DNA of 5,534 nt from an uncultured Oscillibacter sp. Lineage in GTDB: Bacteria; Bacillota; Clostridia; Oscillospirales; Oscillospiraceae. Within the stretch, counting starts at the first letter, position 1, and every line of letters begins with the position of its first letter. The notes beneath the pieces are model-generated. The model did no database searches, was not told where the DNA came from, and worked only from the letters and a program-made list of their open reading frames with translations. Shown here piece by piece: positions 5,534 to 5,534 of this stretch. Location of the stretch: contig CAOJHG010000172.1 in assembly GCA_948435975.1 (NCBI GenBank), positions 1 to 5,534 on the forward strand. Direction: 5' to 3'. The translations under genes were made by a program, and so were the position numbers.

Positions 5534-5534
5534 C
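5520..5534 (+). CDS. Start of a downstream gene in the Fur-family operon (cut by window end)
   Basis: An ATG at 5520 lies nine bases after a strong AAAAAGGAGG (5501-5510) and overlaps the end of the Fur-family gene in another frame. Only five codons are visible (MDQHD), so the product cannot be named. The overlap indicates an operon with the regulator; genes in this position are often metal-uptake components, but nothing in the window shows this. Confidence 0.6.

Overview
The window looks like a piece of chromosome from an anaerobic, fairly GC-rich Clostridia-type Firmicute; a gut Oscillospiraceae relative would fit. This rests on oxygen-sensitive ferredoxin-linked enzymes, strong AAGGAGG-type ribosome binding sites, sigma-A-like promoters in AT-rich gaps, and a Fur-family gene with a 7-1-7 operator. 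The genus is inference. All recognised genes are on the + strand and form three transcription units.

Unit 1 (1-2760) is a redox operon. It holds the 3' part of iorA (TPP-binding catalytic region plus a two-cluster ferredoxin domain), iorB, an 85-residue protein with a ubiquitin-like (beta-grasp) pattern, and an FrhB-type iron-sulfur flavoprotein. The genes overlap or lie within 13 bases of each other. A hairpin with a T tract at 2725-2760 ends the operon. IorAB oxidatively decarboxylates aryl-pyruvates (transaminated Trp, Phe, Tyr) to aryl-acetyl-CoA and reduces ferredoxin. The FrhB-like protein is a plausible partner that moves those electrons, and the small protein may be an accessory subunit; both roles are inferred from position.

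Unit 2 (2806-4911) has its own near-consensus promoter (TTGACT, 17-base spacer, TATGAT). It encodes a MoxR-type AAA+ ATPase followed 9 bases later by a CoxE-like von Willebrand factor A (MIDAS) protein. Such pairs act as chaperones or metal-insertion/activation machines for a client protein. The client is not identifiable here; the neighbouring redox operon is only one possibility.

The gap 4912-5116 holds a short inverted repeat after the VWA stop, then two GC-rich hairpins that look like a dispersed palindromic repeat, then an AT-rich promoter region with a Fur/Zur-like box. Unit 3 starts with a Fur-family metalloregulator (5117-5533), whose 3' end overlaps the start of another gene (from 5520) cut off by the window edge. 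The operator overlapping the promoter suggests autoregulation. The regulator lacks the usual His-x-His segment before its first CxxC, so its sensing site may be unusual.
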